Origin: Hyphomicrobiales bacterium
GTDB taxonomy: Bacteria; Pseudomonadota; Alphaproteobacteria; Rhizobiales; Rhizobiaceae
NCBI GenBank assembly: GCA_021775415.1
Contig: JAJFHV010000010.1
Span: forward strand, 124,001 to 188,000
Length of the DNA stretch: 64,000 bases
Reading direction: 5' to 3'
In this document: piece after piece, positions 26,465 to 35,496 of the stretch
How positions within the stretch are numbered: position 1 is the stretch's first letter
Layout of the letters: every line of letters starts with the position of its first letter
The notes under the pieces: model-generated
Database searches by the model: none
Told to the model about the DNA's origin: nothing
Seen by the model: the letters and a program-made list of their open reading frames with translations, nothing else
Position numbers and translations under genes: made by a program

Positions 26465-27379
26465 CTATTTTTCTCGACCCAGCGCGAGGGTTGACCAGGA
26501 ATATAACAAAAGTCCGACCCATATCAGGCCGAATGCAGCAAGCTGCCAATGATCCAGCGGCTCGCGGAAAATGAAAACACCAATGATAAAGATTGATGTC
26601 GGCACGATGTACTGCATCAGCCCCACAGTCGAAAGCCGCAGTCGCTTAGCGCCAGTTGCAAATAAAATCAGCGGTACAGCGGTGATAGGGCCACAACCAA
26701 GCAGCAGTAACGTATCTGAGGTTCTACCAAGAAAATTTCCCTGGCCTGTCACGGCAAGCCAGATGACATACGCGCCTGCGATTGCTGCTATCAACAGAAT
26801 TTCTATCAGGAACCCTTGGGTAGGCCCCACTTCGACTGTTTTGCGCAGCAGGCCGTAGAGTGCAAATGTGCCGGCCAGAAACAAGCTGATCCAGGGAAAT
26901 TTTCCCCCGGCAAATGTTAGCAATAGCACTGCCAATGTTGCGAGAAGAATGGCCGCTAACTGCCATCGATTAAAGCGATCACCCAGAAACACTACCCCAA
27001 GACAGATACTCAAAAGTGGATTGATATAGTAGGCAAGTGCCGCATCAATCGTGTGTTCATTTGAAACGGCCCAGATAAACACTCCCCAATTTGAGGAAAT
27101 TATCAGTGAGCAAACCAGAAGAATTCCAAGCTTCTTGCGGTCCTTCAGGGTTGGAATGATATCGCCTGTTCTCCCGATCGCAACCAGTATGATGCCGGCA
27201 ACCGGTAGTGACCATAAAGCGCGATGCGCCAGAACCTCCAGCGTCGAAACGTGCTGCAACAGTATCCAGTACAGCGGTAAAAAGCCCCAAATTGAATAGG
27301 CAGAGAGCGCAAAGAAAAATCCTGATCTTGCCGTATTACCCTCAGTCGTGGAAGCGGGCACCGTCTGTATCGGTCTCAT
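26465..27379 (-). CDS. rarD: RarD-type EamA transporter
   Basis: A 304-residue permease of the drug/metabolite transporter superfamily, with ten hydrophobic segments in two EamA repeats (about 18-150 and 160-295). The N-terminal SAYSIWGFLPLYW and the following LEVLAHRALWSLP are typical of RarD. The substrate is unknown; the name comes from a chloramphenicol-sensitivity locus. It is the last gene of cysS-GFA-cimA-rarD and overlaps cimA by 4 bp. Confidence 0.9.
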   Translation of the reverse strand: MRPIQTVPASTTEGNTARSGFFFALSAYSIWGFLPLYWILLQHVSTLEVLAHRALWSLPVAGIILVAIGRTGDIIPTLKDRKKLGILLVCSLIISSNWGVFIWAVSNEHTIDAALAYYINPLLSICLGVVFLGDRFNRWQLAAILLATLAVLLLTFAGGKFPWISLFLAGTFALYGLLRKTVEVGPTQGFLIEILLIAAIAGAYVIWLAVTGQGNFLGRTSDTLLLLGCGPITAVPLILFATGAKRLRLSTVGLMQYIVPTSIFIIGVFIFREPLDHWQLAAFGLIWVGLLLYSWSTLALGREK

Positions 27380-28962
27380 ACAGACTTCATCAATTTGTAG
27401 TTGACTGAATCAATCAATGCCTGGAAAGAAGCGTCAATGATGTTGTCCGAAACACCAACGGTCGTCCAGCGGGCTCCGGACTTGTCGACTGAATCAATCA
27501 GCACCCGTGTCACCGCTTCTGTTCCGCCATTGAGGATACGTACCTTGTAGTCGACCAATTCCAGATCACTGATTTGCGCCTGATATTTGCCCAAGTCCTT
27601 GCGCAACGCCCGGTCCAGCGCATTGACTGGTCCTTGCCCCTCTGCAACTGACTGCAGGCTTTCGCCTTCGATCACCAATTTGACCACCGCCTCGGAAACC
27701 GCAACAATCTCTCCAATTGCATTGAAACGCCGTTCAACCTGCACCCGAAAACTGTCGACTTGAAAAAATTCCGGAACCGAACCCAATAATCGGCGGGCCA
27801 GCAATTCAAAACTGGCATCGGCTGCCTCATAGGCGTAACCGCTCGCTTCGCGTTCCTTAACCGTGGAAATCAGTGTGTCGAGTTTTGGATTGTCCTTCGA
27901 AACTTCAATCCCTCTACTTGCCAATTCGCTAACGAAATTTGCCTTACCACCCTGATCCGACACCATGACCCGACGATTGTTGCCTACAAACTCGGGCCGT
28001 ACATGTTCATAGGTCTCCGGTTCTTTCAAAATTGCTGAAGCATGGATACCGGCCTTGGTTGCAAAGGCGGAGGAGCCAACATAAGGGGCCTGTGAATGCG
28101 GTGCACGGTTCAGCAACTCGTCAAAACGGTGCGAAATTTTGGAAATGCCTTTCAACCCTTCTTGGGTAACGCCAACTTCATAGGCATTTGCATAAGCCGG
28201 TTTCAGCATCAGGGTAGGAATTAATGAAACGAGATTGGCATTTCCGCACCGCTCACCAATGCCGTTGAGTGTACCTTGTATATGGCGCACACCGGCGCGA
28301 ACCGCTGCCAGTGAGTTGGCAACTGCCTGACCCGTATCATCATGGGCGTGGATACCTAGATGGTCGCCCGGAATTTCTTTGGTAACGGCTGCAACAATTT
28401 CTGCGACTTCTTCCGGCTGTGTACCGCCATTGGTGTCACACAGGACGACCCATCGCGCACCGGCATCATGGGCCGCCTTGGCGCATTGCAGGGCATAGGA
28501 TGGATTTGCCTTGTAGCCATCAAAGAAATGTTCGCAATCAACCAGCGCCTCTCTACCCGACGTGGTTACTGCTTCCACAGACGCGCGGATACAATTCAGG
28601 TTTTCGTCATTGGTCGTTCCAAGTGCCACTTTCACATGATAGTCCCAGGCCTTGGCGACATAGCAAATAGCATCGGTCTTTGATTGTAATAGCGCTGCGA
28701 TGCCTGGATCATTTGAAGCCGATACACCCGGGCGCTTCGTCATACCAAAGCCAACGAATGCCGCCTTCTTCGTGCGCTTCTTTGAGAAGAATTCCGTGTC
28801 CGTTGGATTAGCGCCTGGGTAACCCCCTTCAACATAATCAACACCGAGTTCGTCCAGCATTTCCGCAATTACAATCTTGTCCTGCACGGAAAAATCGATG
28901 CCCGGCGTCTGCTGGCCATCACGTAATGTGGTATCAAAGAGATACAAGCGCTCACGGGTCAT
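27376..28962 (-). CDS. cimA: Citramalate synthase
   Basis: Condenses pyruvate with acetyl-CoA to (R)-citramalate, opening a threonine-independent route to isoleucine. The 528 residues comprise a TIM-barrel with FDTTLRDGQQTPGI at the N-terminus, metal-binding GIHAHDDTGQAV near residue 208, and NGIGERCGNANL. A C-terminal LeuA-type regulatory domain (about 405-525, with DYKVRILNGG) follows, consistent with feedback control by isoleucine. The TIGR00977-like N-terminus separates it from 2-isopropylmalate synthase. GGAGG precedes the ATG, which overlaps the GFA stop by 4 bp. Confidence 0.94.
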   Translation of the reverse strand: MTRERLYLFDTTLRDGQQTPGIDFSVQDKIVIAEMLDELGVDYVEGGYPGANPTDTEFFSKKRTKKAAFVGFGMTKRPGVSASNDPGIAALLQSKTDAICYVAKAWDYHVKVALGTTNDENLNCIRASVEAVTTSGREALVDCEHFFDGYKANPSYALQCAKAAHDAGARWVVLCDTNGGTQPEEVAEIVAAVTKEIPGDHLGIHAHDDTGQAVANSLAAVRAGVRHIQGTLNGIGERCGNANLVSLIPTLMLKPAYANAYEVGVTQEGLKGISKISHRFDELLNRAPHSQAPYVGSSAFATKAGIHASAILKEPETYEHVRPEFVGNNRRVMVSDQGGKANFVSELASRGIEVSKDNPKLDTLISTVKEREASGYAYEAADASFELLARRLLGSVPEFFQVDSFRVQVERRFNAIGEIVAVSEAVVKLVIEGESLQSVAEGQGPVNALDRALRKDLGKYQAQISDLELVDYKVRILNGGTEAVTRVLIDSVDKSGARWTTVGVSDNIIDASFQALIDSVNYKLMKSV

Positions 28963-29429
28963 TGGTCATCCTCCGGCCAGTTTTGGGTATCGTGGTCTGG
29001 ATGTTGATTGCTGACAATCCCAGCAACAAACCCCGAAATCGATGGTTCATCATCCGTATTTCGCGTCGGCAAACCGTGCAGAGATTTGAAATAGGATAGT
29101 TTGTCAGTCGGATTGACCTGTATGGCAGGCGGCGCGAGTTCAGGATGATCCAGTGTACCGATGGCAATTTCCGATTTACCAAAGTCGAAGGTCAACGGAG
29201 TGCCGCAGTCACCACAGAAACCGCGCTTGACTTTGTTTGAACTCGAAAAGACTTTTGGCTCTCCGCGCGTCCAAGTCAAATCATCTACATGGACCAGGGG
29301 CCCAAAGAAACTACCAAAAGCTTTCTGGCACATTCGGCAATGGCAGATGGAGGCTCGCCCAAGACTGGCAACGCGATAGCGCACCGCGCCACATTGGCAT
29401 CCGCCGGTGATCTCTCGAGAATTGCTCAT
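28959..29429 (-). CDS. GFA-domain protein (glutathione-dependent formaldehyde-activating family)
   Basis: A 156-residue zinc-binding protein. The cysteine pattern of the GFA/CENP-V fold is complete: [10 protein letters not shown] near residue 10, [11 protein letters not shown] near 32 and CGDCGTPL near 78. The namesake spontaneously assists the reaction of glutathione with formaldehyde, but most family members have no proven function. The start at 29429 has an excellent GGGAGGTAAAGCG ribosome binding site and overlaps the cysS stop by 4 bp. Its C-terminal ~35 residues are poorly conserved in appearance. Confidence 0.9.
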   Translation of the reverse strand: MSNSREITGGCQCGAVRYRVASLGRASICHCRMCQKAFGSFFGPLVHVDDLTWTRGEPKVFSSSNKVKRGFCGDCGTPLTFDFGKSEIAIGTLDHPELAPPAIQVNPTDKLSYFKSLHGLPTRNTDDEPSISGFVAGIVSNQHPDHDTQNWPEDDQ

Positions 29430-30805
29430 CGCTTTACCTCCCAAGTGGTGATGCGTTCGCCACTTTCTGAGTCTTTTGAATCCTTTAGCTGAATCCCCTG
29501 AGACAATAGTTCATCGCGAATACGGTCTGCTTCGGTGAAATTTTTGTCTGCAAAAGCCACAAGACGCTCTGAGATCGCAACTTTAATCTCCGATTCATCG
29601 AGCTGAGATTTAGCTTCGCTAAAAGAAATACCCAGCAAATCCAGTGCATCAGATAGCGCCTGACCCGACAAGATTGAAAGCCTATTGATCGCATCCGAAG
29701 TGGCGAGGTCTTCCTTTAGTAGTGCAACAATAATTGGTGAGATCGCTTTACTGCTGGCATCAGATTCATCCTGGCGCGTTCGTCGTTCAAGCTTCGCAAG
29801 AACATTCTCCGCCTCTTCCAATCGCTTCACGCTGAAATCAATTGGCTCTCGATAATGCGTCATCAACATCGCTAAACGGAGCACTTCACCTGGCCATTTT
29901 CGACCACCAAATTTTTCCGTATGCAGCAGATCATGGATTGTCACGAAATTACCTTCAGACTTGGACATCTTCCTGCCCTCCACCTGAAGGTAGCCATTGT
30001 GCATCCAGATGTTGGCCATACGATCTGTGTCATGGGCGCAGCAGGACTGGGCAATTTCATTCTCATGATGCGGGAAGATGAGATCTAACCCACCACCATG
30101 AATGTCGAATATCTCGCCCAGATGATGCTTGCTCATCACCGAACATTCAATGTGCCAGCCTGGACGACCTCTGCCCCATGGACTTTCCCAACCAGGTTCT
30201 TCACCGCTTGAAAGTTTCCAGAGCACAAAATCACCGGGATTTTTCTTGTGATCGGTTACTTCAACCCGTGCGCCAGCCTGCTGATCTTCCAGCTTGCGAT
30301 TAGATAGCCTTCCATAAGCAGGCATCGAAGCCGTATCAAACAATACCTCGCCGCCTGCCTGATAGGCGTTGCCCTTGTCTATGAGCGTTTCGATCATTTT
30401 GATCATGCCATCAATATGCTCGGTCGCACGCGGCTCGTGGGTGGGTTCCAGGCACCCCAGCGCCTTCACATCTGCATGAAATTGATTCGCGGTCTTTTCA
30501 GTGACGTTACGGATTGCCTCATTGAGGGGCAGATCGGGATAATCGCGCAGTGCCCGGGCGTTTATCTTGTCATCCACATCGGTGATGTTGCGAACGTAGG
30601 TGACCTTGTCCTGACCGTACAGATGGTTAAGCAGGCGATACAGCACATCAAATACGATGACCGGACGGGCATTGCCAATATGGGCAAAGTCATAAACCGT
30701 CGGTCCACAGACATACATGCGCACATCATCCGGATCGAGAGGTGTAAACACCTCCTTCTTACGGGTCAGGGTATTGTACAATTTTAGTTCAGGCTGATCG
30801 CCCAT
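29426..30805 (-). CDS. cysS: Cysteinyl-tRNA synthetase
   Basis: Charges tRNA-Cys. The 459-residue class I synthetase has the zinc cysteine in [10 protein letters not shown], the HIGH-like FAHIGNARP at about 41-49 and the KMSKS motif in [12 protein letters not shown] near residue 270. The C-terminal anticodon-binding region ends in [18 protein letters not shown]. The ATG follows GAGGGACG. It begins a chain of genes (GFA, cimA, rarD) that each overlap by 4 bp. A long imperfect hairpin lies in the leader (30849-30897). Confidence 0.97.
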   Translation of the reverse strand: MGDQPELKLYNTLTRKKEVFTPLDPDDVRMYVCGPTVYDFAHIGNARPVIVFDVLYRLLNHLYGQDKVTYVRNITDVDDKINARALRDYPDLPLNEAIRNVTEKTANQFHADVKALGCLEPTHEPRATEHIDGMIKMIETLIDKGNAYQAGGEVLFDTASMPAYGRLSNRKLEDQQAGARVEVTDHKKNPGDFVLWKLSSGEEPGWESPWGRGRPGWHIECSVMSKHHLGEIFDIHGGGLDLIFPHHENEIAQSCCAHDTDRMANIWMHNGYLQVEGRKMSKSEGNFVTIHDLLHTEKFGGRKWPGEVLRLAMLMTHYREPIDFSVKRLEEAENVLAKLERRTRQDESDASSKAISPIIVALLKEDLATSDAINRLSILSGQALSDALDLLGISFSEAKSQLDESEIKVAISERLVAFADKNFTEADRIRDELLSQGIQLKDSKDSESGERITTWEVKR

Positions 30806-30848
30806 CTTCGTCCCTCAAAGTAATATCTGCAAACGCGCAGGTATTCCC

Positions 30849-30897
30849 GGTTCGGGACGTTCTTGGCATGTCTTTTAAGGGCATGAACGACCGAACC
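30849..30897 (-). other. Long hairpin in the cysS leader
   Basis: GGTTCGG (30849-30855) pairs with CCGAACC (30891-30897), and CGTTC (30858-30862) with GAACG (30885-30889), leaving a small asymmetric internal loop (2 nt against 1) and a 22-nt apical part. The structure lies 44-92 bases before the cysS start. It could be a leader RNA element; no T-run indicates a terminator. I recognise no known riboswitch. Confidence 0.4.
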
Positions 30898-31001
30898 AGC
30901 GAATCGCTAGTCAATAATGCAGGTAATAATGCAAATCGCGTATGAAGACGCGGTTAAGGTCATGTTCATGGGCACCCTTATCTCGCGATTTCTCACAAGC
31001 G

Positions 31002-31616
31002 TCAAGCAGTGCCAACGTCGAGCAGCAGTGAGACCGCAATCGCGGCCATCACAAACGCAATCAGACAATCCAGGACCTGCCAGGAACGGGGCTTTTCAAA
31101 GAGTGGTGTTAAAAGTCGCGCACCATAACCAAGCCCAAAGAACCAAACAAATGATGCCATCATGGCACCAATCGCATAGACCAGTCGGCCCGGTCCATCA
31201 AAGCCTGCTGACAGCCCGCCTAATAGCAACACAGTGTCGAGATAGACATGCGGGTTAAGGAAAGTGAAGGTTAGGCAAATCAAGATGGCGGTTTTCAAAT
31301 CGGACCCACCGTTGCCGCGCGTCTTCATAGCTTCCGGATTAAACGCCCTTCTTAGCGAAATGGCTGCATAAAAAAACAAGAACGCAGCGCCACAAATTCG
31401 AATTATCGATATCAGAAGCGGAGACTGGGCGACCACAGTGCCGACACCGGCAACACCTACTGCAATCAACAACGCATCTGCCAGCGCACAAATCAGGCAC
31501 AGGATAAATACATGCTGACGCAATAGACCCTGTCGCAGAATAAATGCGTTCTGTGCACCAATTGCGATGATTAGCGTAGCGCCCAGGGTGAACCCGTAGA
31601 AAAATGCGGTCGTCAA
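31002..31616 (-). CDS. LysE/ArgO-family amino acid exporter
   Basis: A 204-residue membrane protein with six hydrophobic segments. The N-terminal GFTLGATLIIAIGAQNAFILRQG is the signature of LysE/ArgO exporters of basic amino acids, including the AQN motif. The closing segment has LDxxIAF-like residues. It overlaps the SRAP gene by 4 bp and is the second gene of that pair. A specificity for lysine or arginine is likely from the family but not shown. Confidence 0.92.
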   Translation of the reverse strand: MTTAFFYGFTLGATLIIAIGAQNAFILRQGLLRQHVFILCLICALADALLIAVGVAGVGTVVAQSPLLISIIRICGAAFLFFYAAISLRRAFNPEAMKTRGNGGSDLKTAILICLTFTFLNPHVYLDTVLLLGGLSAGFDGPGRLVYAIGAMMASFVWFFGLGYGARLLTPLFEKPRSWQVLDCLIAFVMAAIAVSLLLDVGTA

Positions 31617-32356
31617 AATAGATCCATCTGATCGGAGGGTTTTGGTCTTTCTGCCACTATATTCTGAGTGACAGGCTTCGCCACCCCAGGCTCCTGAATA
31701 TCTGCGCCAGCATTAGCGACTTTGTTCACCCGGTCACTTACTGCGATTGCTTCGAAGTACACATCGCCGATAGGTTGCATTAAGTCAACAACATCGCGCG
31801 GTTCTTGTGTGCTGCAATCAAGCCAACGATCAAAATCCTGTGGGTTAATCACTACCGGCATACGGTGATGAATGTTACCGATTTGGCTATTGGCTGCGGT
31901 TGTCAAAATACAACCGGTATCGATCTCACTGCCGTCGGGGCCCATCCACGTTTCCATCAATCCACCAAACACAGTGATATTTCCCTCCCGCGGCGTTATC
32001 CAGTAAGCCTGTTTGGGAAAGCTTTTATCTTCTGGACGATGCCATTCATAAAAACCGGATGCCGGGATTAGAACGCGACGGTGGCGCATGGCAGTCTTAA
32101 ATGAGGGTTTTTCGGCCGCAGTTTCGGATCTCGCATTGATAAGCAAAGTAAAGTCACCAGGGTCTTTTACCCAATGAGGGACAAGTCCCCACCGAACCAG
32201 TGTTGAGGTTCTTTTGCCAGAAAGATCTGCAGAAACAACCAAGATCGGTTGGGTCGGTGCAATGTTGTAGCGTGGTGGAAAACCCACTATCTCCGGAAGT
32301 TCAAATATCTCCGCAACATCCTGTGGCGTTGCCGTCAGGGGAAATCTTCCACACAT
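31613..32356 (-). CDS. SRAP-domain protein (HMCES/YedK family)
   Basis: A 247-residue member of the SOS response-associated peptidase family, which crosslinks to abasic sites in single-stranded DNA through its N-terminal cysteine. Cys2 follows the initiator in MCGRFPL and would be exposed after Met removal. Other active-site motifs are present: NIAPTQPI near residue 36, NARSETAAEKPSF near 76, RRVLIPASGFYEW near 92, and the catalytic-His segment IHHRMPVVI near 165. The C-terminal ~25 residues are an extra tail. No LexA box is evident upstream, so damage control cannot be claimed. Confidence 0.94.
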   Translation of the reverse strand: MCGRFPLTATPQDVAEIFELPEIVGFPPRYNIAPTQPILVVSADLSGKRTSTLVRWGLVPHWVKDPGDFTLLINARSETAAEKPSFKTAMRHRRVLIPASGFYEWHRPEDKSFPKQAYWITPREGNITVFGGLMETWMGPDGSEIDTGCILTTAANSQIGNIHHRMPVVINPQDFDRWLDCSTQEPRDVVDLMQPIGDVYFEAIAVSDRVNKVANAGADIQEPGVAKPVTQNIVAERPKPSDQMDLF

Positions 32357-32447
32357 CTAGTTGTCATTCTCCCTGTTTTGCAGTTACCTTATCAAATCAA
32401 TTGCTGCGATACAGTGCCCTCTAAAACTTTCCAGTGAAAAAAATTTC

Positions 32448-32885
32448 ATGGCAATCCCAAGCCAAGTCTCACCGCGCACCGGCGCTAGTGTAATCGTCCA
32501 GAACGGCGATAAAGTGTTGTTGATCAAGCGTGGCAAGGAACCTTATCTCGGTCATTGGTCTATTCCTGGTGGCGCTCAAGAACTTGGGGAAACGCTTGAA
32601 CAGGCGGCTCGGCGTGAACTTGAGGAAGAAACAAGCCTTGTTGCTGAAGAACTGGAATTCCTGAGGGTTGTTGATCGCATTACCCGCAATGGCGCGGGAG
32701 AAATTACACATCACTATGTTCTGGCGATGTATCGGGCCAAAAAAGTTTGCGGCAAACCCATAGCCAGTGATGACGCAAGCGACATTGGATGGTATTCCAT
32801 TCACGATATAGATTCACTGACAACTACACCGGAAATACCCAAGCTTCTTGCCGAATTTCTTGATGAAAAATTCACTCAAATTTGA
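32448..32885 (+). CDS. NUDIX hydrolase
   Basis: A 145-residue NUDIX protein. The Nudix box, beginning GGAQELGETLEQAARREL and continuing EEET, matches the G-x5-E-x7-REUxEE pattern, with Ser in place of the late Gly. The N-terminal beta strands (RTGASVIVQNGDKVLLIKRG) and the following WSIPGG loop are typical of ADP-ribose or nucleotide-sugar pyrophosphohydrolases. The start at 32448 was chosen because the upstream in-frame extension is hydrophobic, Cys/Ser-rich and lacks a ribosome binding site. The substrate is not predictable. Confidence 0.88.
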   Translation: MAIPSQVSPRTGASVIVQNGDKVLLIKRGKEPYLGHWSIPGGAQELGETLEQAARRELEEETSLVAEELEFLRVVDRITRNGAGEITHHYVLAMYRAKKVCGKPIASDDASDIGWYSIHDIDSLTTTPEIPKLLAEFLDEKFTQI

Positions 32886-32931
32886 TTTGGGCTATGTAGC
32901 CATCAAGTTCTCGTTTCTTTAGGCTTTTCCA

Positions 32932-33918
32932 ATGCAAAACATTGTTCGGATATTTTCGATTGTCGCCATGCTGTTTACCAGCGGCATTGCGTTTGCCGAC
33001 CCCAACCCTCTTTTATGGGAAAACTGGAAAACCAATTTCGAGCAGGCTTCTGTTCCACTTGGTGAAATAGTTTCAGGTGGACCGACCAAGGACGGAATAC
33101 CCGCAATAAATGAGCCAAAATTTATCAAGGCATCCGAAAGTGCAACCCTGTCGCCGCTGGAGCCGGTAATCGGTCTTGAAATCAACGGCGATGCCCGTGC
33201 TTATCCATTGTCGGTTCTCATGTGGCACGAAATTGCCAATGATGTCGTAGGAGGAAAACCCGTTTCGGTAACGTACTGCCCGCTCTGCAATGCAGCAATC
33301 GTGTTTGATGCAATTATCGATGGCAAAACGCATGACTTTGGCACAACTGGCCGGCTCAGAAATTCGGACCTCCTGATGTATGACCGGCAAACGGAAACCT
33401 GGTGGCAGCAGTTCTCCGGTGAAGCCATAATCGGTTACCATCTGGGTGCAAAATTGAAAATTCTGCCATCACGTTTGGAATCGTTTGAGAATTTCAAGCA
33501 CCGTTTTCCCGATGGCAAGGTACTTGTGCCTAGTCATCCGGGTTCACGAGAATACGGACGCAATCCGTATGTCGGGTATGACACGCTCAAGATTCCCGGG
33601 CTGTATTCCGGGCCGTTTCCAGATGGCATTGCGGCCATGGCGCGGGTTATAGTCGTGCGACGGGATGATGATAATCCGATTGTTCTTAGTATGGCATCCT
33701 TACAAGACATGGGTGAGAGGGAGATTGACGGCTATAATTTCCGTTGGTCAGCGGGTCAAAACTCTGCGCTCAACGCATCGAAGATTTCAAATGGACGCGA
33801 TGTCGGGAATGTCATCGTTACCCACAACAACGGCCAACAGATGGTCGATGTTGCTTATGATGTAACCTTTGCCTTTGTTGCACACGCGTTCCATCCTACG
33901 GTCACGATTATCAAATAA
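32932..33918 (+). CDS. DUF3179 secreted protein
   Basis: A 328-residue protein with a signal peptide (residues 1-22, ending GIAFA) and one DUF3179 domain. Characteristic segments are GDARAYPLSVLMWHEIAND near residue 90, the two cysteines of VTYCPLCNAAIVFD near 115, DFGTTGRLRNSDLLMYDRQTETWWQQ, and PSHPGSREYGRNPY. The CPLC cysteines might bind metal or form a disulfide in the periplasm. Family function is unknown to me. It precedes the TIGR02301 gene on the same strand by 37 bp. Confidence 0.88.
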   Translation: MQNIVRIFSIVAMLFTSGIAFADPNPLLWENWKTNFEQASVPLGEIVSGGPTKDGIPAINEPKFIKASESATLSPLEPVIGLEINGDARAYPLSVLMWHEIANDVVGGKPVSVTYCPLCNAAIVFDAIIDGKTHDFGTTGRLRNSDLLMYDRQTETWWQQFSGEAIIGYHLGAKLKILPSRLESFENFKHRFPDGKVLVPSHPGSREYGRNPYVGYDTLKIPGLYSGPFPDGIAAMARVIVVRRDDDNPIVLSMASLQDMGEREIDGYNFRWSAGQNSALNASKISNGRDVGNVIVTHNNGQQMVDVAYDVTFAFVAHAFHPTVTIIK

Positions 33919-33955
33919 CGATGACAGGCGTTCCTGCTTGCGGTATTGAATTTCC

Positions 33956-34405
33956 ATGATGAAGACAGCGATTGTTGCACTTGTACTTATGTTTGCCGTT
34001 TCGCCCGGATCAGGCATGGTGACTGGTGTTGTTGCTCAAGAGATTGTCAAAGTTGATCCTGATGCGCAGGAAGCGCCGAAGCAGCCAACCATCACCGTAT
34101 TGCCACCTGCGTATGATGACCAAATGATGCGTCTTGCCGAGATATTGGGTGCCCTGCATTATTTGCGTGAATTATGCGGTGCCAAGGAAGAACAGCTTTG
34201 GCGAGATGAAATGAAAAACCTGATTGATCAGGAAGAACCAACGGCAGAACGCAGGGCGATGTTGATTGCGCGGTTTAATCGGGGGTTTAGAGGTTACCAC
34301 GAAATCTACCGCGACTGCACACCTGCGGCGATTGAGGCAAACAATCGCTACATCAGACAGGGCACCAGACTTGCCGGCGAAATACCAAACCGCTACGGCC
34401 GTTAA
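33956..34405 (+). CDS. TIGR02301 family secreted protein
   Basis: A 149-residue exported protein with a signal peptide (about 1-27). The mature part is helical and holds the family pattern LAEILGALHYLRELCGAKEE around residue 60, then RFNRGFRGYHEIYRDCTPAA near 105-125; the two cysteines may form a disulfide. TIGR02301 proteins are small, restricted largely to this bacterial order and of unknown function. The start could be either of the two adjacent ATGs at 33956 and 33959. Confidence 0.85.
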   Translation: MMKTAIVALVLMFAVSPGSGMVTGVVAQEIVKVDPDAQEAPKQPTITVLPPAYDDQMMRLAEILGALHYLRELCGAKEEQLWRDEMKNLIDQEEPTAERRAMLIARFNRGFRGYHEIYRDCTPAAIEANNRYIRQGTRLAGEIPNRYGR

Positions 34406-34519
34406 CCATCCTACAATGATTGGTTCGCATCAATGCGACTTTGGATTTAAATATCTCAATTCAAGCAACTTGATACGGTAAGTTTACTTGCCGATGCCGG
34501 GTCACCACAGGCGGAAAAA

Positions 34520-34780
34520 ATGAATCCCAAAGACAAAGACAAGCTGGATGTTCTCATTGAAAAGGAGAAGCGCGCCTATGCTCGCGAATATTTCCGCGAA
34601 ATTTGGGAAAGCGCGGTGGATGAGGGCATCGATGAGGAGATTCTTGCAGAGGCGCTGGTTGAGGGAGCTCTTGACGAGTTATTCATCCGATTTGGAGCTG
34701 GTGAGGCCAGTAAACTGATTGCTCAGCTAAAACAAATGGATGAACTTGGTTTGTTTCCAGCAGGTAAAACCCTCCAGTAA
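34520..34780 (+). CDS. Small acidic helical protein of unknown function
   Basis: An 86-residue soluble protein, strongly charged and predicted helical throughout; about a quarter of residues are Asp or Glu (KRAYAREYFREIWESAVDEG, then EEILAEALVEGALDEL). No signal peptide, membrane segment or cysteine. It starts at an ATG with GGCGG upstream. I do not recognise the family. It lies between two genes for secreted proteins, all on the plus strand. The coding call rests on good codon and amino-acid composition and a sensible start. Confidence 0.7.
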   Translation: MNPKDKDKLDVLIEKEKRAYAREYFREIWESAVDEGIDEEILAEALVEGALDELFIRFGAGEASKLIAQLKQMDELGLFPAGKTLQ

Positions 34781-34861
34781 CGCGCCATCGATCTCGCCGA
34801 ATTGAAAGCCTGGCACTTTCAGGCTGCGATTTTTATGCGTATCATGCAGGCAGGAGTTTGC

Positions 34862-35476
34862 ATGATGTTGAAACTGCCGCTCATCAACACATTTCTAATT
34901 GCTGTTCTTGTTGCCCTAACTTGGTCTGCACCAGTTGCTGGACAGGATTCCCCAGCAACGCAACCACCAACTGAAATTGAAAATTCAGATAGCATCGACG
35001 ACATAAAGCCACCGGAAATCATCCGCGACCTTTCCCAACTACCCTTTCCTGCAAAACGCATGTGGGAATTGCTGATGGAAGCTGCATTATCAGGAGACAT
35101 CAAAAACTTGCGGCCATTTATCGGATCCGGCAATGACATGACCATGCTTTCGCTGGGTGAACTTGAAGGAGATCCGATTGAGTTCCTCAAAACCCAATCG
35201 GGGGATACGGAAGGGCATGAAACGCTGGCAATATTGGCCAATATTCTTGAGGCAGGTTTCGTGAGGATGGATGCTGATAGCGACCACGAACTTTATGTCT
35301 GGCCATATTTTTATGCCTGGCCCCTGGAAGGATTGACGAGGGAACAACGTGTTGAACTGTTTCGAATTGTCACTTATGGCGATTTTCAAGACATGACGGA
35401 TTTTGGAGCCTATATATTTTACAGGGTTGGAATCACACCAGCCGGACGCTGGCAGTTTTTTGTATCTGGCGATTGA
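34862..35476 (+). CDS. Secreted protein of unknown function
   Basis: About 204 residues with a signal peptide (hydrophobic 8-24, cleavage near VAGQD). The mature protein has a Pro/Thr-rich start, then a helical region (RMWELLMEAALSGDIKNLR) that might hold a small substrate- or protein-binding fold, and an aromatic C-terminal part (LYVWPYFYAWPLEGLT and later GITPAGRWQFFVSGD). The start at 34862 has GCAGGAG upstream; an in-frame ATG at 34802 would add a non-signal extension. The end meets the ygfZ gene. Family not recognised. Confidence 0.78.
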   Translation: MMLKLPLINTFLIAVLVALTWSAPVAGQDSPATQPPTEIENSDSIDDIKPPEIIRDLSQLPFPAKRMWELLMEAALSGDIKNLRPFIGSGNDMTMLSLGELEGDPIEFLKTQSGDTEGHETLAILANILEAGFVRMDADSDHELYVWPYFYAWPLEGLTREQRVELFRIVTYGDFQDMTDFGAYIFYRVGITPAGRWQFFVSGD

Positions 35477-35496
35477 GCTTTATTGAGGAATGCCAC

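Noticed and set aside
30917-31258. 113-codon plus-strand frame upstream of cysS
   Set aside because: Mostly antisense to the LysE-type exporter, with poor composition.
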